From Lachnospiraceae bacterium (GTDB lineage Bacteria; Bacillota; Clostridia; Lachnospirales; Lachnospiraceae): a stretch of 64,000 nt of DNA. The notes under the pieces were generated by a model. That model made no database searches, was not told the DNA's origin, and saw only the letters and a program-made list of their open reading frames with translations. A program made the translations under genes and the position numbers. Shown piece after piece: positions 19,630-29,138 of this stretch (positions are counted from its first letter, which is position 1; each line of letters opens with the position of its first letter). The stretch spans positions 1 through 64,000 of the forward strand of contig JALEJP010000019.1 of assembly GCA_022769625.1 (NCBI GenBank), given 5' to 3'.

Positions 19630-20625
19630 CTAATTCCTCCTTAACTGTTTGAATTTATTCCAATAGGATTTTAACTTTTTATCGAAAAAGATCTGTAATG
19701 CCACTTTAACAATGTGGCAGACCCGGATGTGCCCGGCCAGATACAGTTCTCCTTCCAGAACCTGATTCTCAAAATCCGGCTGCAATACCACACAGTTCCA
19801 ACGAGCCGGAAGAAGCAGATATAAGATGCCGGTCAGCTGTCCGGTAAGGGAAGGATCCTCAACTCCATAGTGCAGATTTCCCTTCGCTTTTCTTGGTCGT
19901 ATGTGATGAAGCAGGTAAAAAATATGCTCTTTTAAAATCTGAAAAACTTCTTTTGTTGTCTGGGAACGCAGGAATCGAATAGATTCTCCCATCTCCTTTT
20001 GTTTTTCACAGAGAGAATTTATTAAATCCTGAACGCCTTTGTACAGACGCCGGAAAAATGCTGCAGTTTTATCCCGGATACCGGAAAAGCTCGGCAAATG
20101 TTGTGTCTTCTTTATATTTTCTGTTTCTTCTGCAGCATGCCAGCTCCTATGCGGCTGATTTCCAGGAATCCCAACCGGCTCTGGAAGACTCTCTTCCTGA
20201 CTCTGATCCTGCTTTTGATGTCTGTTCTCTTTTTCCGGTAATTGTTCTTTCGCAGTTTTTTTTGACTGCGATTTATTCTCTGCAGTTCTTTCTGATTTTT
20301 CCTTTTTCCCTGGTGTTTTCTCTCTTTCGGTTTTCTCACTTGCGGAATGCGTCTGTTCTCCAGCCAGATATTTTTTTATCCATAAAATCCGCAAAATGAC
20401 CACCGTTTTTCCGGATTCATATCCACCCTCCACAGATACCGCGCCAAAAATCCAGCGGACAGCTGCGCAGACCTTTGCTTCTTTCCATCCTCCTGTTTTC
20501 TGAAGCTGCACGTGATAACGAAAAGGAACAAAAAGGCAGATCAGAAGAAGCAAAAGAACAAGCAGAAGAAGCACTGCAAGCACAATACCTGTTATTTTCA
20601 GTATAGCCAAAATGATATGTAGCAT
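19630..20625 (-). CDS. DUF2953 domain membrane-anchored protein
   Basis: 331 residues. One strong hydrophobic N-terminal anchor (residues 5-35, long runs of Leu), then a beta-rich segment, a charged Lys/Glu/Gln linker of low complexity (about 95-160), and a C-terminal domain ending YWNKFKQLRRN. The pattern LHYGVEDPSLTGQLTGILYLLLP is characteristic of the DUF2953 family, usually located just upstream of ytfJ/gerW in spore formers, as here. Function unknown; the pairing suggests a role in the spore envelope. The linker is longer than I would expect and varies among relatives. Confidence 0.75.
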   Translation of the reverse strand: MLHIILAILKITGIVLAVLLLLVLLLLLICLFVPFRYHVQLQKTGGWKEAKVCAAVRWIFGAVSVEGGYESGKTVVILRILWIKKYLAGEQTHSASEKTEREKTPGKKEKSERTAENKSQSKKTAKEQLPEKENRHQKQDQSQEESLPEPVGIPGNQPHRSWHAAEETENIKKTQHLPSFSGIRDKTAAFFRRLYKGVQDLINSLCEKQKEMGESIRFLRSQTTKEVFQILKEHIFYLLHHIRPRKAKGNLHYGVEDPSLTGQLTGILYLLLPARWNCVVLQPDFENQVLEGELYLAGHIRVCHIVKVALQIFFDKKLKSYWNKFKQLRRN

Positions 20626-20652
20626 ATTCCAACACCCGTCAATTTTTGTTTG

Positions 20653-20979
20653 TCAGTTTCTGTTTGCACATCGGTCTCTTAAATATCCCCGGATATCACA
20701 GGCACCTGTATGCCGCCAGGTTTCCTCTGCAATCTTTACAACCAGATCCACAGCCTCTTCATAACCTTTGGCTATGCCGACGATCATAGGAAGGTTTCTT
20801 CGCACAGCCGGCTGTTTCAGCCATGCAGAGGAAATAATGTCGAGCATGTCCACCCCATTTGCCGCCTCGGTAATCACCCAGATATCTATCATACCTGTGC
20901 CTGTTTTCAGGCGACGAATTATTTTGTTTTTCTTTTTCTCTGCATTTTCACCCACGTAAAGGTACGGGTACCATTTCAT
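20653..20979 (-). CDS. Conserved hypothetical protein, 108 residues
   Basis: Reads as a real gene: GAAGGAGGGCGTGAT before the ATG, good codon use, and tight packing between the phosphotransferase gene and the DUF2953 gene. It starts MKWYPYLYVGENAEKKKNKI, is predicted soluble, and ends with CDIRGYLRDRCANRN. I do not recognise the family. The wording of the sequence (a small alpha/beta protein with GIAKGYEEAVDLVVKIAEET) gives no catalytic motif. It is in line with the gerW gene group and could share its transcript. Confidence 0.65.
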   Translation of the reverse strand: MKWYPYLYVGENAEKKKNKIIRRLKTGTGMIDIWVITEAANGVDMLDIISSAWLKQPAVRRNLPMIVGIAKGYEEAVDLVVKIAEETWRHTGACDIRGYLRDRCANRN

Positions 20980-21007
20980 ATCACGCCCTCCTTCGCTGTT
21001 TTGCAGT

Positions 21008-22522
21008 CTACTCTTCTTTCAGCCTCTTTTCAATGGCGTTTACAACGGTTTCCAGCACCTTGATGCGTGCATAATATTTACAGTTTCCCTCCACAATAAT
21101 CCACGGAGCGTAGGTCGTGGAAGTCCGGATGAGCATCTCGTCCACCGCTTCCTCATACAAATCCCATTTTGCACGGTTCCGCCAGTCCTCCTCTGTAATC
21201 TTCCATCGTTTCTCAGGTATATTCATGCGCTCCTCAAAGCGGCGTTTCTGCTCCTCTTTATCAATCTGCATCCAGAATTTAAGAACGATCGCTCCGGAAT
21301 GTGCCAGCTGTGCTTCCATGTCGTTGATTTCCTTGTAAGCACGCTTCCACTCCTCTGTGGTACAGAATCCTTCGATCCGCTCCACCATGACACGTCCATA
21401 CCAGGTCCGGTCAAAAATCGCCACATGGCCATCCTTTGGCATGGCCTGCCAGAATCTCCAGAGATAATGATGCGCAGATTCGATATCGTTTGGTGATGCC
21501 GTAGGATGAACCTCATAGCCTCTTGGATCCATACATTCCGTCAGTCGTTTGATCGCTCCGCCTTTTCCGCCTGCGTCCCATCCTTCAAATCCAATCACAA
21601 CCGGAATCCTTCTCCGGTACAGCTCACTGTGAAGCAGGGAGAGACGTTTCTGTAATACGTTAAGCCTTTCCCTGTACTCTTCCTTTGTAAAAGAAAGGGA
21701 AAGATCCACACTGTCCAAAATCGAAGACCGGAAGATATCATTTTGTTCCGAAGCAGATGACTCCTTCTCAGGAGTTGCCTTTGCTGCTTCTTTTTTCTTT
21801 TTCCCTTCCAGCACCTGATTGATTTGCTTTTCCAGACGCCGGATTACCGTTGATACTACTTTAATGGTTGCATATTCCCGGTCCATGGCTTCTATGATCG
21901 TCCAGGGTGCAAAATCCGTATCCGTCTGCTGAAGCATTTCCTCATTCATAACTTTATATTCTTCAAACTGATGATTTCTCTTTAAATCACCTTTTGATAC
22001 ACGCCATGCCGTCTCTTTGTTATCCAGAAGCTTTTTAAAACGCTTTGTCTGCTCCTTTTTTGTGATATCCAGAAAGAATTTAATAATCACCGTTCCGTCA
22101 TCAGCAAGCTGCTGCTCAAAAGATACGATTTCATTGTAGGCGTATCCAAGCTGTTTTGTGGAGGTTATTTTATCAAACCGGTCAATCAGCACTCTGCGGT
22201 ACCAGCTTCGGTCAAAAATGGCAATGCGGCCTTTTGCCGGTGTTTTTGTCCAGAATCTCCATAGAAACGGATGCATCTGTTCTTCTTCTGATTCCCCATT
22301 CACTGCGTAAACATCGAATCCTCTGGGGTCAAGCGGGCGAATCAGCCGGTTAATCAGAGTACCTTTTCCTGCAGCACCGAAACCTTCAAATACTATGATG
22401 ACAGGAATCCCAAGCTCTCTGCACTCCCGCTGAAGCTCGCCAAGTCTGATGCCAAGTACATCCATCTGCTGACTGTATTCCTTTTTACCCATTTTTTTTG
22501 ACAGATCTATCTTTTCCAGCAT
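21008..22522 (-). CDS. pap: Polyphosphate:AMP phosphotransferase (two PPK2 domains in tandem)
   Basis: 504 residues. Two homologous PPK2 domains lie head to tail: P-loop GFGAAGKGT near residue 48 and FDRSWYRRV in the first; GWDAGGKGG near 318 and FDRTWYGRV in the second. They are joined by a Lys/Glu/Ser-rich linker. In known class II PPK2 enzymes this fused form phosphorylates AMP to ADP with polyphosphate, and the C-terminal domain carries the activity. The start MLEKIDLSKK follows GGGGGATCGGAT; the ORF start seven codons upstream overlaps it. A polyphosphate kinase (PPK1) is not in the window. Confidence 0.88.
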   Translation of the reverse strand: MLEKIDLSKKMGKKEYSQQMDVLGIRLGELQRECRELGIPVIIVFEGFGAAGKGTLINRLIRPLDPRGFDVYAVNGESEEEQMHPFLWRFWTKTPAKGRIAIFDRSWYRRVLIDRFDKITSTKQLGYAYNEIVSFEQQLADDGTVIIKFFLDITKKEQTKRFKKLLDNKETAWRVSKGDLKRNHQFEEYKVMNEEMLQQTDTDFAPWTIIEAMDREYATIKVVSTVIRRLEKQINQVLEGKKKKEAAKATPEKESSASEQNDIFRSSILDSVDLSLSFTKEEYRERLNVLQKRLSLLHSELYRRRIPVVIGFEGWDAGGKGGAIKRLTECMDPRGYEVHPTASPNDIESAHHYLWRFWQAMPKDGHVAIFDRTWYGRVMVERIEGFCTTEEWKRAYKEINDMEAQLAHSGAIVLKFWMQIDKEEQKRRFEERMNIPEKRWKITEEDWRNRAKWDLYEEAVDEMLIRTSTTYAPWIIVEGNCKYYARIKVLETVVNAIEKRLKEE

Positions 22523-22621
22523 ATCCGATCCCCCTTTTTTCATATTTTACCAAATGCATGAAAATAATTCAATTGGAAGCTGATTTATTTCCTGTTATCG
22601 AATCCGTTTCCAATCTGGGCG

Positions 22622-22657
22622 GAAATGAAAACGGAGTCTCCGGCGAACCGGGACTCC
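22622..22657 (-). terminator. Terminator of the NUDIX gene
   Basis: Minus strand GGAGTC-CCGG-TTCG-CCGG-A-GACTCC with a stable TTCG tetraloop, followed by GTTTTCATTT; 30 bases past the NUDIX stop. Confidence 0.75.
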
Positions 22658-22686
22658 TCTTCAACCCTTCCTGGTGCAGTAATTCG

Positions 22687-23139
22687 TCAAAAATACTTTT
22701 TGTTACCCCAGAGATTTTTCTTTTTTAAATCCAGATATTCATTGTATGCCTTCTCAAGTATTGCTTTTTCATTGGAAAACTTAAGAAGATGATATGCCTC
22801 ATGGTATTTGTAATAACCCGAATCCACAAAATACTCTTCTCTCTGTGGTTTGCTGTAATAACTGTCCGCCATCATCAGATACCAGTGCACGTCCTTGGAA
22901 ACAACATCCTCCGGGACGTTAAAGGTGTATTGACTTTTGCCGATGTATTTGATGATTGATGCATTGACACCAGTTTCCTCCAGCACTTCCCTTGCTGCGG
23001 TATCCTTGAATTCCTCTCCAGCTTCTACAGTTCCCTTCGGCAAAACCCAACCCTCATATTTATTTTTGTAGCTTTTATACAAGAGCAGAATCTTGCCTCG
23101 GAAGATTACCACACCGCCACAGCTCGTTGCCTCAATCAT
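22687..23139 (-). CDS. NUDIX hydrolase
   Basis: 150 residues. The Nudix box is complete at about residues 35-57: G-x5-E-x7-REVLEETGV (GTVEAGEEFKDTAAREVLEE). It would hydrolyse a nucleoside diphosphate linked to another group, releasing the pyrophosphate bond; the actual substrate is unknown. The start MIEATSCGGVV has AGGAGGAATTGCA directly upstream, which decides against the longer ORF start at 23169. The gene stands between the PBP gene and the PPK2 gene with its own terminator. Confidence 0.9.
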   Translation of the reverse strand: MIEATSCGGVVIFRGKILLLYKSYKNKYEGWVLPKGTVEAGEEFKDTAAREVLEETGVNASIIKYIGKSQYTFNVPEDVVSKDVHWYLMMADSYYSKPQREEYFVDSGYYKYHEAYHLLKFSNEKAILEKAYNEYLDLKKKNLWGNKKYF

Positions 23140-23233
23140 TGCAATTCCTCCTGTACGCGTTGTGCTCAAAACTGTATTTAGTATAACCCTTTTTCATCTT
23201 GAAAGCAAGTAGTTTAAGAAATGCATAATATTT

Positions 23234-24841
23234 TTATTCGTATTGCAGCTCATACCACCAGGTATCAAAGATCTGTTTCGCTGCAGGTACTGCTGATGCA
23301 CTTCCGGCACCGCCATCTTCAATAATGACGCTGATGGCGAGTTTGGGATTCTCCACATCCAGATATCCGGTAAACCAGGAATGGGTTCCATGTTCCCCAT
23401 CCTTGGAACCGTATTCTGCGGAACCGGTCTTGCCTGCTGCAGTGTAGGATTCGCCGGAAAGCTTCCTTGCCGTTCCTTCCGTTACAACTTTTTCCATGAA
23501 TCCGGAAATAATCTCCACTTCCTCTGCTGACATCAGTTCTTTGTACTTGGAAGGTTTATACTGTTTTACCACTTCCTGATCATAAGTCTCGATCCGGTCA
23601 ATATAATATGGTTTCATCATCGTGCCTCCGTTTGCCACGGTAGCTGATACAAGAGCCATCTCAAGAGGGGAAACCAGTGTCTCTCCCTGACCGATCGCCG
23701 TCATCATTTCCTCACCATAAGAGGCATTTTCCGTCAGCCGGAACAGACTCTGACTGGAAGGCAAATCAAGCGGAGTATCCTTATTAAACATAAAATCTTC
23801 ACACAGCGCTTTAAAAGAACGGTTGTCTATCTCCATTCCAATCTGCGCAAAGGCACCGTTGCAGGAATTCACAAAAGAAGACTCCAGATTCTCATAACCG
23901 TGAACTTCGCCTTCGTAGCAGGTGATGGTGACATCCTCCTTTGAGATTCTTCCATCACAGTTATAACTGAAATTCTGGTAATCATTCGGATGCTCACGAA
24001 TATATTCCAGCGCAGTCAGTATTTTAAATGTAGAACCCGGCGGATACTGTCCCTGGATTGCACGATTAAACAGGGAACTGTTGGTTTCATCATTGATCAG
24101 TGCATCCCAGTCCTGCTCGATTGTGTTGGGATCAAAATCAGGTTTGGAAACCATGGCCAGAATCTTTCCGGTATCCGGCTCCAGCACCACAATGGCACCC
24201 TTATTATCTCCAAGTGCCTGATAGCATGCTGCCTGCAGTCTGGAATTCAGTGTCAGAACAATACTGTCTCCCTGTACCTTGGTATCCAGTTTTTCCTCCC
24301 GGATCTGATCCAGAATAGAAGCATGGCTGGTGGTCAGTTCATAATTATTTACTGACTCCACACCGGATTTGCCGTTGGTAGCATATCCCACAATATGTGC
24401 AAACAGATTGCTGTAGGGATAATATCGGCTCTCCGTTCCATCTTCTGCCACCTCAGTCACAGCCAGTGTCTCACCGTCTTCGGAATAAATATTACCCCGG
24501 ATGATCTGCTCCTGGTAAACCGCCTGCTTTGTGTTATAGGGATTGCTGTTTAAATCATCCCGCAGTTCCACATTGAGGTAGATCAGATAGGCTGCCATGG
24601 ACAAAAACAGTGCAACCATGAGATAGCTCATCTGTACCAGTCCTCTGTTTTTTTTGCGGCGGATGCGCTCCTGTTCCTCTTCATCGTCATAATAAGCCGA
24701 ACCGGAACCGGTATACTCCTCTTCACTTATGGCTTTTTCAGTTTTCTTTCCTCTTCGCTTTTTTCGCCCGGCATCATTTACCGGTATATCCTCCACGAAA
24801 ATATCACCGTAATTACGGTCCATAGTACTGCGGTTCTTCAT
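23234..24841 (-). CDS. pbpA: Class B penicillin-binding protein (PbpA/FtsI type transpeptidase)
   Basis: About 535 residues. A charged cytoplasmic N-terminus of some 70 residues is followed by one membrane helix (LVQMSYLMVALFLSMAAYLIYL), a short dimerisation-like region, and a transpeptidase domain with the three catalytic motifs in order: STFK near 269, SCN near 327 and KTGS near 472. It cross-links peptidoglycan. It overlaps the end of the upstream FtsW/RodA-type gene, and such pairs act as one synthase. The start is uncertain: ATGs at 24874, 24841 and 24823 are in frame; 24841 has GAAGGATATT before it. It lacks a penicillin-binding dimerisation domain of full size, as in PbpA of Actinobacteria. 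Confidence 0.88.
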   Translation of the reverse strand: MKNRSTMDRNYGDIFVEDIPVNDAGRKKRRGKKTEKAISEEEYTGSGSAYYDDEEEQERIRRKKNRGLVQMSYLMVALFLSMAAYLIYLNVELRDDLNSNPYNTKQAVYQEQIIRGNIYSEDGETLAVTEVAEDGTESRYYPYSNLFAHIVGYATNGKSGVESVNNYELTTSHASILDQIREEKLDTKVQGDSIVLTLNSRLQAACYQALGDNKGAIVVLEPDTGKILAMVSKPDFDPNTIEQDWDALINDETNSSLFNRAIQGQYPPGSTFKILTALEYIREHPNDYQNFSYNCDGRISKEDVTITCYEGEVHGYENLESSFVNSCNGAFAQIGMEIDNRSFKALCEDFMFNKDTPLDLPSSQSLFRLTENASYGEEMMTAIGQGETLVSPLEMALVSATVANGGTMMKPYYIDRIETYDQEVVKQYKPSKYKELMSAEEVEIISGFMEKVVTEGTARKLSGESYTAAGKTGSAEYGSKDGEHGTHSWFTGYLDVENPKLAISVIIEDGGAGSASAVPAAKQIFDTWWYELQYE

Positions 24842-26168
24842 AATATCCTTCATCTTCAAACGGATCATCCTCATCTTTTCTCAATATATATAATCCCTGT
24901 ATCACAGAGAACATGATCAGTGTACTAAGCATCGAACTTCCCCCGGAACTGACAAACGGAAGCGTAACTCCCGTCATCGGAATCATCTTCATAGATCCGC
25001 CTATGGTCAAAAACACCTGAATGGCATACGTACAGGCAAGCCCAAGAGCCACATACCGGTAAAAGTCATTCACCATCTTCATGGCAATATTTACAAACAT
25101 AATGAAACAGCTCATGCAGATTAAAATGACACAGATACAGAAAATGCTTCCCATCTCCTCAGCGATAGCAGCAAACATAAAATCCTGATCCACATAGGGG
25201 ATTTCTGTGGGGGAACCCTGAAAAAGTCCCGTACCAAACCAGCCTCCGGCGGCAATGGCAAACAAAGCCTGCGCTACCTGATAGCCACTTCCCTCATAGA
25301 CTGCAAATGGATCTTTCCAGATTTCCACACGGACACGTACATGTGCAAAAAGGAAATAGGCGGCAACCGCTGCCAGAGCAAAACCGGCAATGCCAAGTAT
25401 CAGCCATCTCCAGTCTCTGGTGGCAACAAAAAGCATGATCAGGTAGGTCATAAAATAAATGAGCGCACTGCCAAGATCTGTGGATGCCACCAGAATCAGC
25501 ACATGGACCGCGGCAAGAATACTTGTCTTTATAATCTGGTTGAAATCTGTGGATTTGGAAAGCATCCCTGCAATACAGAATACATATATAATCTTTACAA
25601 ACTCAGAAGGCTGCAAAGTAATGCCTCCTACCGTGAGTGCAAGCTTTGCACCGTTTGTAACCTGTGCCATAACTGCCACTGCAGCAAGAAGCCCGATGCC
25701 AAGAACAGCATAAACCCAGGCAAATTTTGTTATAAATTTCAGTTTGCTGATCAGCCAGGGCACAATCAGGGCAATCACAGTTCCGATTACACAGATTTTG
25801 AACTGTTTCACGGACTGGTCGTAAGAAAGTCTAGTGACCATGATAAAACCGATGGTAATCAGCATACACATGTTATTGATGGCAAGCTTGGATGCTTTGG
25901 GATACAGATGGCGGAAAAAAATCAGCGTCGCTGCCAGATACAATGCCTGCTCACCGTAAAATATCAGAAGCTGTGCTTCTTCCATCTGCAGATACAACAC
26001 CATAAAAGCCACAAAATGAATACAGAACATTACCACATTCTGGCGAAGGAAAAGGAATTCCCTGGCCTCCTCATTCCTTTTTGCAAAAATCAGGATGCTC
26101 TGCAAGGTATATATCACGATCAGAAAAATTAAAACATATTTTGAAAACTCTACAATCAACTTAACCAA
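24813..26168 (-). CDS. FtsW/RodA/SpoVE family peptidoglycan glycosyltransferase
   Basis: 451 residues with about ten membrane helices. The SEDS signature is clear: GGITLQPSEFVKIIYVF, a large extracellular loop with the catalytic-region Asp (PYVDQDFMFAAIAEEMG) and near the end GVTLPFVSSGGSSM. SEDS proteins polymerise glycan strands from lipid II. It partners with the class B PBP encoded next to it. The start is a TTG at 26168 with GAGGAG about 11 bases upstream, just after the U32 peptidase stop. Division, elongation or sporulation role cannot be separated. Confidence 0.9.
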   Translation of the reverse strand: MVKLIVEFSKYVLIFLIVIYTLQSILIFAKRNEEAREFLFLRQNVVMFCIHFVAFMVLYLQMEEAQLLIFYGEQALYLAATLIFFRHLYPKASKLAINNMCMLITIGFIMVTRLSYDQSVKQFKICVIGTVIALIVPWLISKLKFITKFAWVYAVLGIGLLAAVAVMAQVTNGAKLALTVGGITLQPSEFVKIIYVFCIAGMLSKSTDFNQIIKTSILAAVHVLILVASTDLGSALIYFMTYLIMLFVATRDWRWLILGIAGFALAAVAAYFLFAHVRVRVEIWKDPFAVYEGSGYQVAQALFAIAAGGWFGTGLFQGSPTEIPYVDQDFMFAAIAEEMGSIFCICVILICMSCFIMFVNIAMKMVNDFYRYVALGLACTYAIQVFLTIGGSMKMIPMTGVTLPFVSSGGSSMLSTLIMFSVIQGLYILRKDEDDPFEDEGYYEEPQYYGP

Positions 26169-26171
26169 TGC

Positions 26172-28535
26172 TTACTCTACTCCTCGTCTGTAATGCCCTC
26201 TCGTAAATTCGTAGCCGGGCGTAAATGTTCCCCTTTCATAAATGTATTCCCTGAGGAACCCTTTCGTAATCTCCTGTATTTCCTTTCCGGTCTCTGTAGT
26301 AAATGCAAGTCGTACGGATCCGGGAGAAAGCTTTTTCACATCCTCTGCCATACCGTGCAGGGAGATCGGAACGGAATTATAAATCACATTATAACACCAG
26401 GGACAGCAGTTTTTTACCGGAAAAGCTTTCCCTTTCCGGTCTTTCAGAATATGAAGTCCCGGTTGTTTTCCGCAATGACCTGTCGTCTTCTGCAGACACT
26501 GGACTGTGGTCATCACCGGAATCCTGCCATAGATCAAAAGTTCATCCCTGCAACAGGATCTCTGGGCAAGCTCCTGAAAGCGCAGCTCTACCGGACAGGT
26601 GCTAAATACACATCCGGCATCTGCCAGTACCTCTTTTGCCGTATCGTTGCACGTATACAGATTGTAATCGGAAGCCGTTTTCCCCGTGTACCCGATTTCT
26701 TTCAGATACTGGATCTCCTCCAGATTTTTCAGCAGAATGCCGTCAAAGCAGTCACACCATTTCAAATCAGGAAGCTTACTTTCCTGCGACGGGATCCTGC
26801 GGAAGATGGCAGGCATGATATACCAGCAGGGAATTCCCTTTTCTCTGCAAAGCTTTACAGCAGCAGACGCCTTCTCCCTGGCCGAATCACTCATAAAACA
26901 TTTGCTGTCCAGATAGATCCTTGCGATACCCGGAAGCTCAACAAGCCCGGCAAGACCCTCCAGACTCTCCAGCGATACGGTAAGCTCCAAAGAAACGCCT
27001 GCTTTATGTCCTTCCTTTTTCCCGGTGCTTTCTACCGGAAGGGAAACAATGTCTTTTTTTCTCCGATACGGCAGCAGCTGCCTGTACTGAAGCTCTTCCA
27101 GTGCCTCTCTCCGCAATTCGTTCAGCTGCTGGAGCGGCAGAAAACAGTCCTTTCCCATCTCAATATCCAGTTTTTCAAAAACATACGGCGTGTTCCCGGT
27201 GCGCATCATCTGTTTTTTCACTTTTTCTTCCGTCATCGGCTGCCGTTCTGCCTTCTGAACCAGATTTCCTGAGATGTTTACGATAATCTCATGCTCCCCA
27301 TCATGCTGAAATACCGACAGTATAGCAGGTTCCCCCGGAGAAATCATTAATTTCCCATTAATTTTCTCCTGGATCCGTTTCTCCGTATACCGTTCTTTCA
27401 GGGTTTCCATAAGCGGTGCACAGTACGTCCTGTTCCAGACCGTACCTTTTTTGAGAATTTTACGATCCTGCATCCGGATGGTAAAGGTCTTTCCTTTCGG
27501 AACATCATCCTCGACCGGCCAGGACTCCAGTATGTCCCCTTTATTGAGCGGTTCCAGGGCACGCCAGGTGCTTACACTGCCTTTTTGCCCCACCAGAGCA
27601 GCTCCTTTTGTTCCGTAATGATTCTGCCGTTCCACTGACATCATGGAAACACCGTTGTATCTTTTATAATATCCACCAGAGAATCCTCCCCGATTATAAA
27701 GATCCATAAGGATCCGGATATCATCTTCCTCCACACGATAGCCTTCTCTGCCATTTTTGTGATAAAGATCCACATATTTCCGATACATGGCGGATACACC
27801 GGCTGTATATTCCGTACGTTTCATACGTCCTTCAATCTTCAGCGAATCCACTCCTGCTTCCAGAATATCCGGCAGAATTTCCAGTGTACAGATATCTTTT
27901 GGACTGAGCAGAAACTGATCTCCACCTCCGTCATAAGAATACGGAAGCCTGCACGGCTGGGCACATCTGCCACGGTTTCCGCTGCGTCCTCCGATCATAC
28001 TGCTCATAAGACACTGTCCGGAATAACTGTAACAGAGCGCGCCATGAACAAAACACTCAATCTCCAGCCCCGTCTCTTTCCGTATTCTCCGGATTTCATC
28101 CAGGCCAAGCTCCCTTGCCGGAACCACGCGGGATGCTCCCATACGTTCCAGAAACTTTGCCCCCCAGGCCCCCTGTACCGTCATCTGTGTGCTTACATGA
28201 AGATCCAGCAGGGGGAATTCTTTTTTCAATATGGAAAAAGTTCCCAGATCCTGCACGATCACAGCGTCCAGCCCGGTTTCATAAAAAGGTACAAGCCAGT
28301 TTACAAGGGAAATAAGCTCTTTTTCTTTCATCAAGGTGTTAACCGTCAGATACAGACGTTTTCCATGCAGATGACAATAATCAATACATTCTGACAATTC
28401 CTCATCGGACAGATTATCTGCATAAGCTCTCGCGCCAAACATCCTCCCGCCTGTATACACGGCATCTGCACCTGCCGAAAGTGCCGCAAACAACCCTTCC
28501 TTTGAACCAGCCGGTGCCAGAACTTCTGTCTTCAT
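26172..28535 (-). CDS. U32 family peptidase with DUF3656 domain (RlhA-like)
   Basis: 787 residues. The N-terminal half is the U32 peptidase domain (LAPAGSKEGLFAALSAGADA, VHGALCYSYSGQCLMSS near 170, GNRGRCAQPCRLPY), with Cys residues that would bind an iron-sulfur cluster; the C-terminal half fits the DUF3656 collagenase-like region and ends with more Cys pairs (VKNCCPWCYNV). In E. coli the RlhA homologue introduces a hydroxyl group at C2501 of 23S rRNA, while other relatives were first named collagenases. GGAGGAAAACTTT precedes the ATG. RlhA-type function is more likely than a protease, but not proven. Confidence 0.85.
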   Translation of the reverse strand: MKTEVLAPAGSKEGLFAALSAGADAVYTGGRMFGARAYADNLSDEELSECIDYCHLHGKRLYLTVNTLMKEKELISLVNWLVPFYETGLDAVIVQDLGTFSILKKEFPLLDLHVSTQMTVQGAWGAKFLERMGASRVVPARELGLDEIRRIRKETGLEIECFVHGALCYSYSGQCLMSSMIGGRSGNRGRCAQPCRLPYSYDGGGDQFLLSPKDICTLEILPDILEAGVDSLKIEGRMKRTEYTAGVSAMYRKYVDLYHKNGREGYRVEEDDIRILMDLYNRGGFSGGYYKRYNGVSMMSVERQNHYGTKGAALVGQKGSVSTWRALEPLNKGDILESWPVEDDVPKGKTFTIRMQDRKILKKGTVWNRTYCAPLMETLKERYTEKRIQEKINGKLMISPGEPAILSVFQHDGEHEIIVNISGNLVQKAERQPMTEEKVKKQMMRTGNTPYVFEKLDIEMGKDCFLPLQQLNELRREALEELQYRQLLPYRRKKDIVSLPVESTGKKEGHKAGVSLELTVSLESLEGLAGLVELPGIARIYLDSKCFMSDSAREKASAAVKLCREKGIPCWYIMPAIFRRIPSQESKLPDLKWCDCFDGILLKNLEEIQYLKEIGYTGKTASDYNLYTCNDTAKEVLADAGCVFSTCPVELRFQELAQRSCCRDELLIYGRIPVMTTVQCLQKTTGHCGKQPGLHILKDRKGKAFPVKNCCPWCYNVIYNSVPISLHGMAEDVKKLSPGSVRLAFTTETGKEIQEITKGFLREYIYERGTFTPGYEFTRGHYRRGVE

Positions 28536-28561
28536 AAAGTTTTCCTCCTGATTCTGAAAAA

Positions 28562-28603
28562 CAAAAGGCTGAACACAAAGTACAAAAGCCTATTCTTTTA
28601 AGC
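28562..28603 (-). terminator. Probable terminator after zapA
   Basis: Minus strand AAAGGCT ... AGCCTTTTGTTTTTC in the 108-base gap between zapA and the U32 gene. The stem is only 7 bp and the loop long, so it is weak. Confidence 0.4.
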
Positions 28604-28643
28604 CTTTGCATAACGGTTCAACCCTTCCCCTTTTGTCTGTACC

Positions 28644-29042
28644 TTACTTTCCAAGCTCAGTCTCCAGTTTCACGATCTGCTTCTGATAATCGGTTATGCT
28701 GCTTTTGAGGGAATCCAGTTCCTTCTGGGTATCCTCAAGTCTGATCTGCACGCCAATCAGCTCATGTTTCAGGTCGTAGAGCTCCTTGTCCTTCTGGGAA
28801 AGCTCATCTTCAATCATCTCTACCTGCTTTTTTGCTTTAAAATAATCATCTGCAATATTCAGCTCAAGCAGAATGCTTTTGATTTCTTTTGACTGACGTC
28901 CATAACCGTCCAGTTTTTTAAACTCAGCCAGTTTATTGTTGATATATGTGGCAACCCGCTGCAGATACTCTTCACTTTCGTATCCACTGAGAGTATAAAT
29001 TTTCCCATCAATGAGTACTTCCGTTTTGTTTTTGGATGACAT
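28644..29042 (-). CDS. zapA: Cell division protein ZapA
   Basis: 132 residues. The N-terminal ZapA globular domain (TEVLIDGKIYTLSGYESEEYLQRVATYIN) is followed by a long coiled coil (DELSQKDKELYDLKHELIGVQIRLEDTQ) to the C-terminus. ZapA binds FtsZ and bundles its filaments at midcell. GAGAGGAAGTACACACG precedes the ATG. It lies downstream of ruvAB and upstream of the U32 peptidase, a neighbourhood common in Clostridia. A longer coiled coil than in E. coli ZapA is normal for this group. Confidence 0.92.
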   Translation of the reverse strand: MSSKNKTEVLIDGKIYTLSGYESEEYLQRVATYINNKLAEFKKLDGYGRQSKEIKSILLELNIADDYFKAKKQVEMIEDELSQKDKELYDLKHELIGVQIRLEDTQKELDSLKSSITDYQKQIVKLETELGK

Positions 29043-29081
29043 CGTGTGTACTTCCTCTCTTTCGGTAGATTCTTTCTCACC

Positions 29082-29111
29082 ATTATAACCCTATCTTAGC
29101 TCTGTTTACAA
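29082..29111 (-). promoter_or_regulatory. Promoter of zapA
   Basis: TTGTAA, 18-base spacer, TATAAT on the minus strand, 40 bases before the zapA ATG. Confidence 0.65.
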
Positions 29112-29138
29112 GAGAATATTGTAAAACTTTTTGGCTTA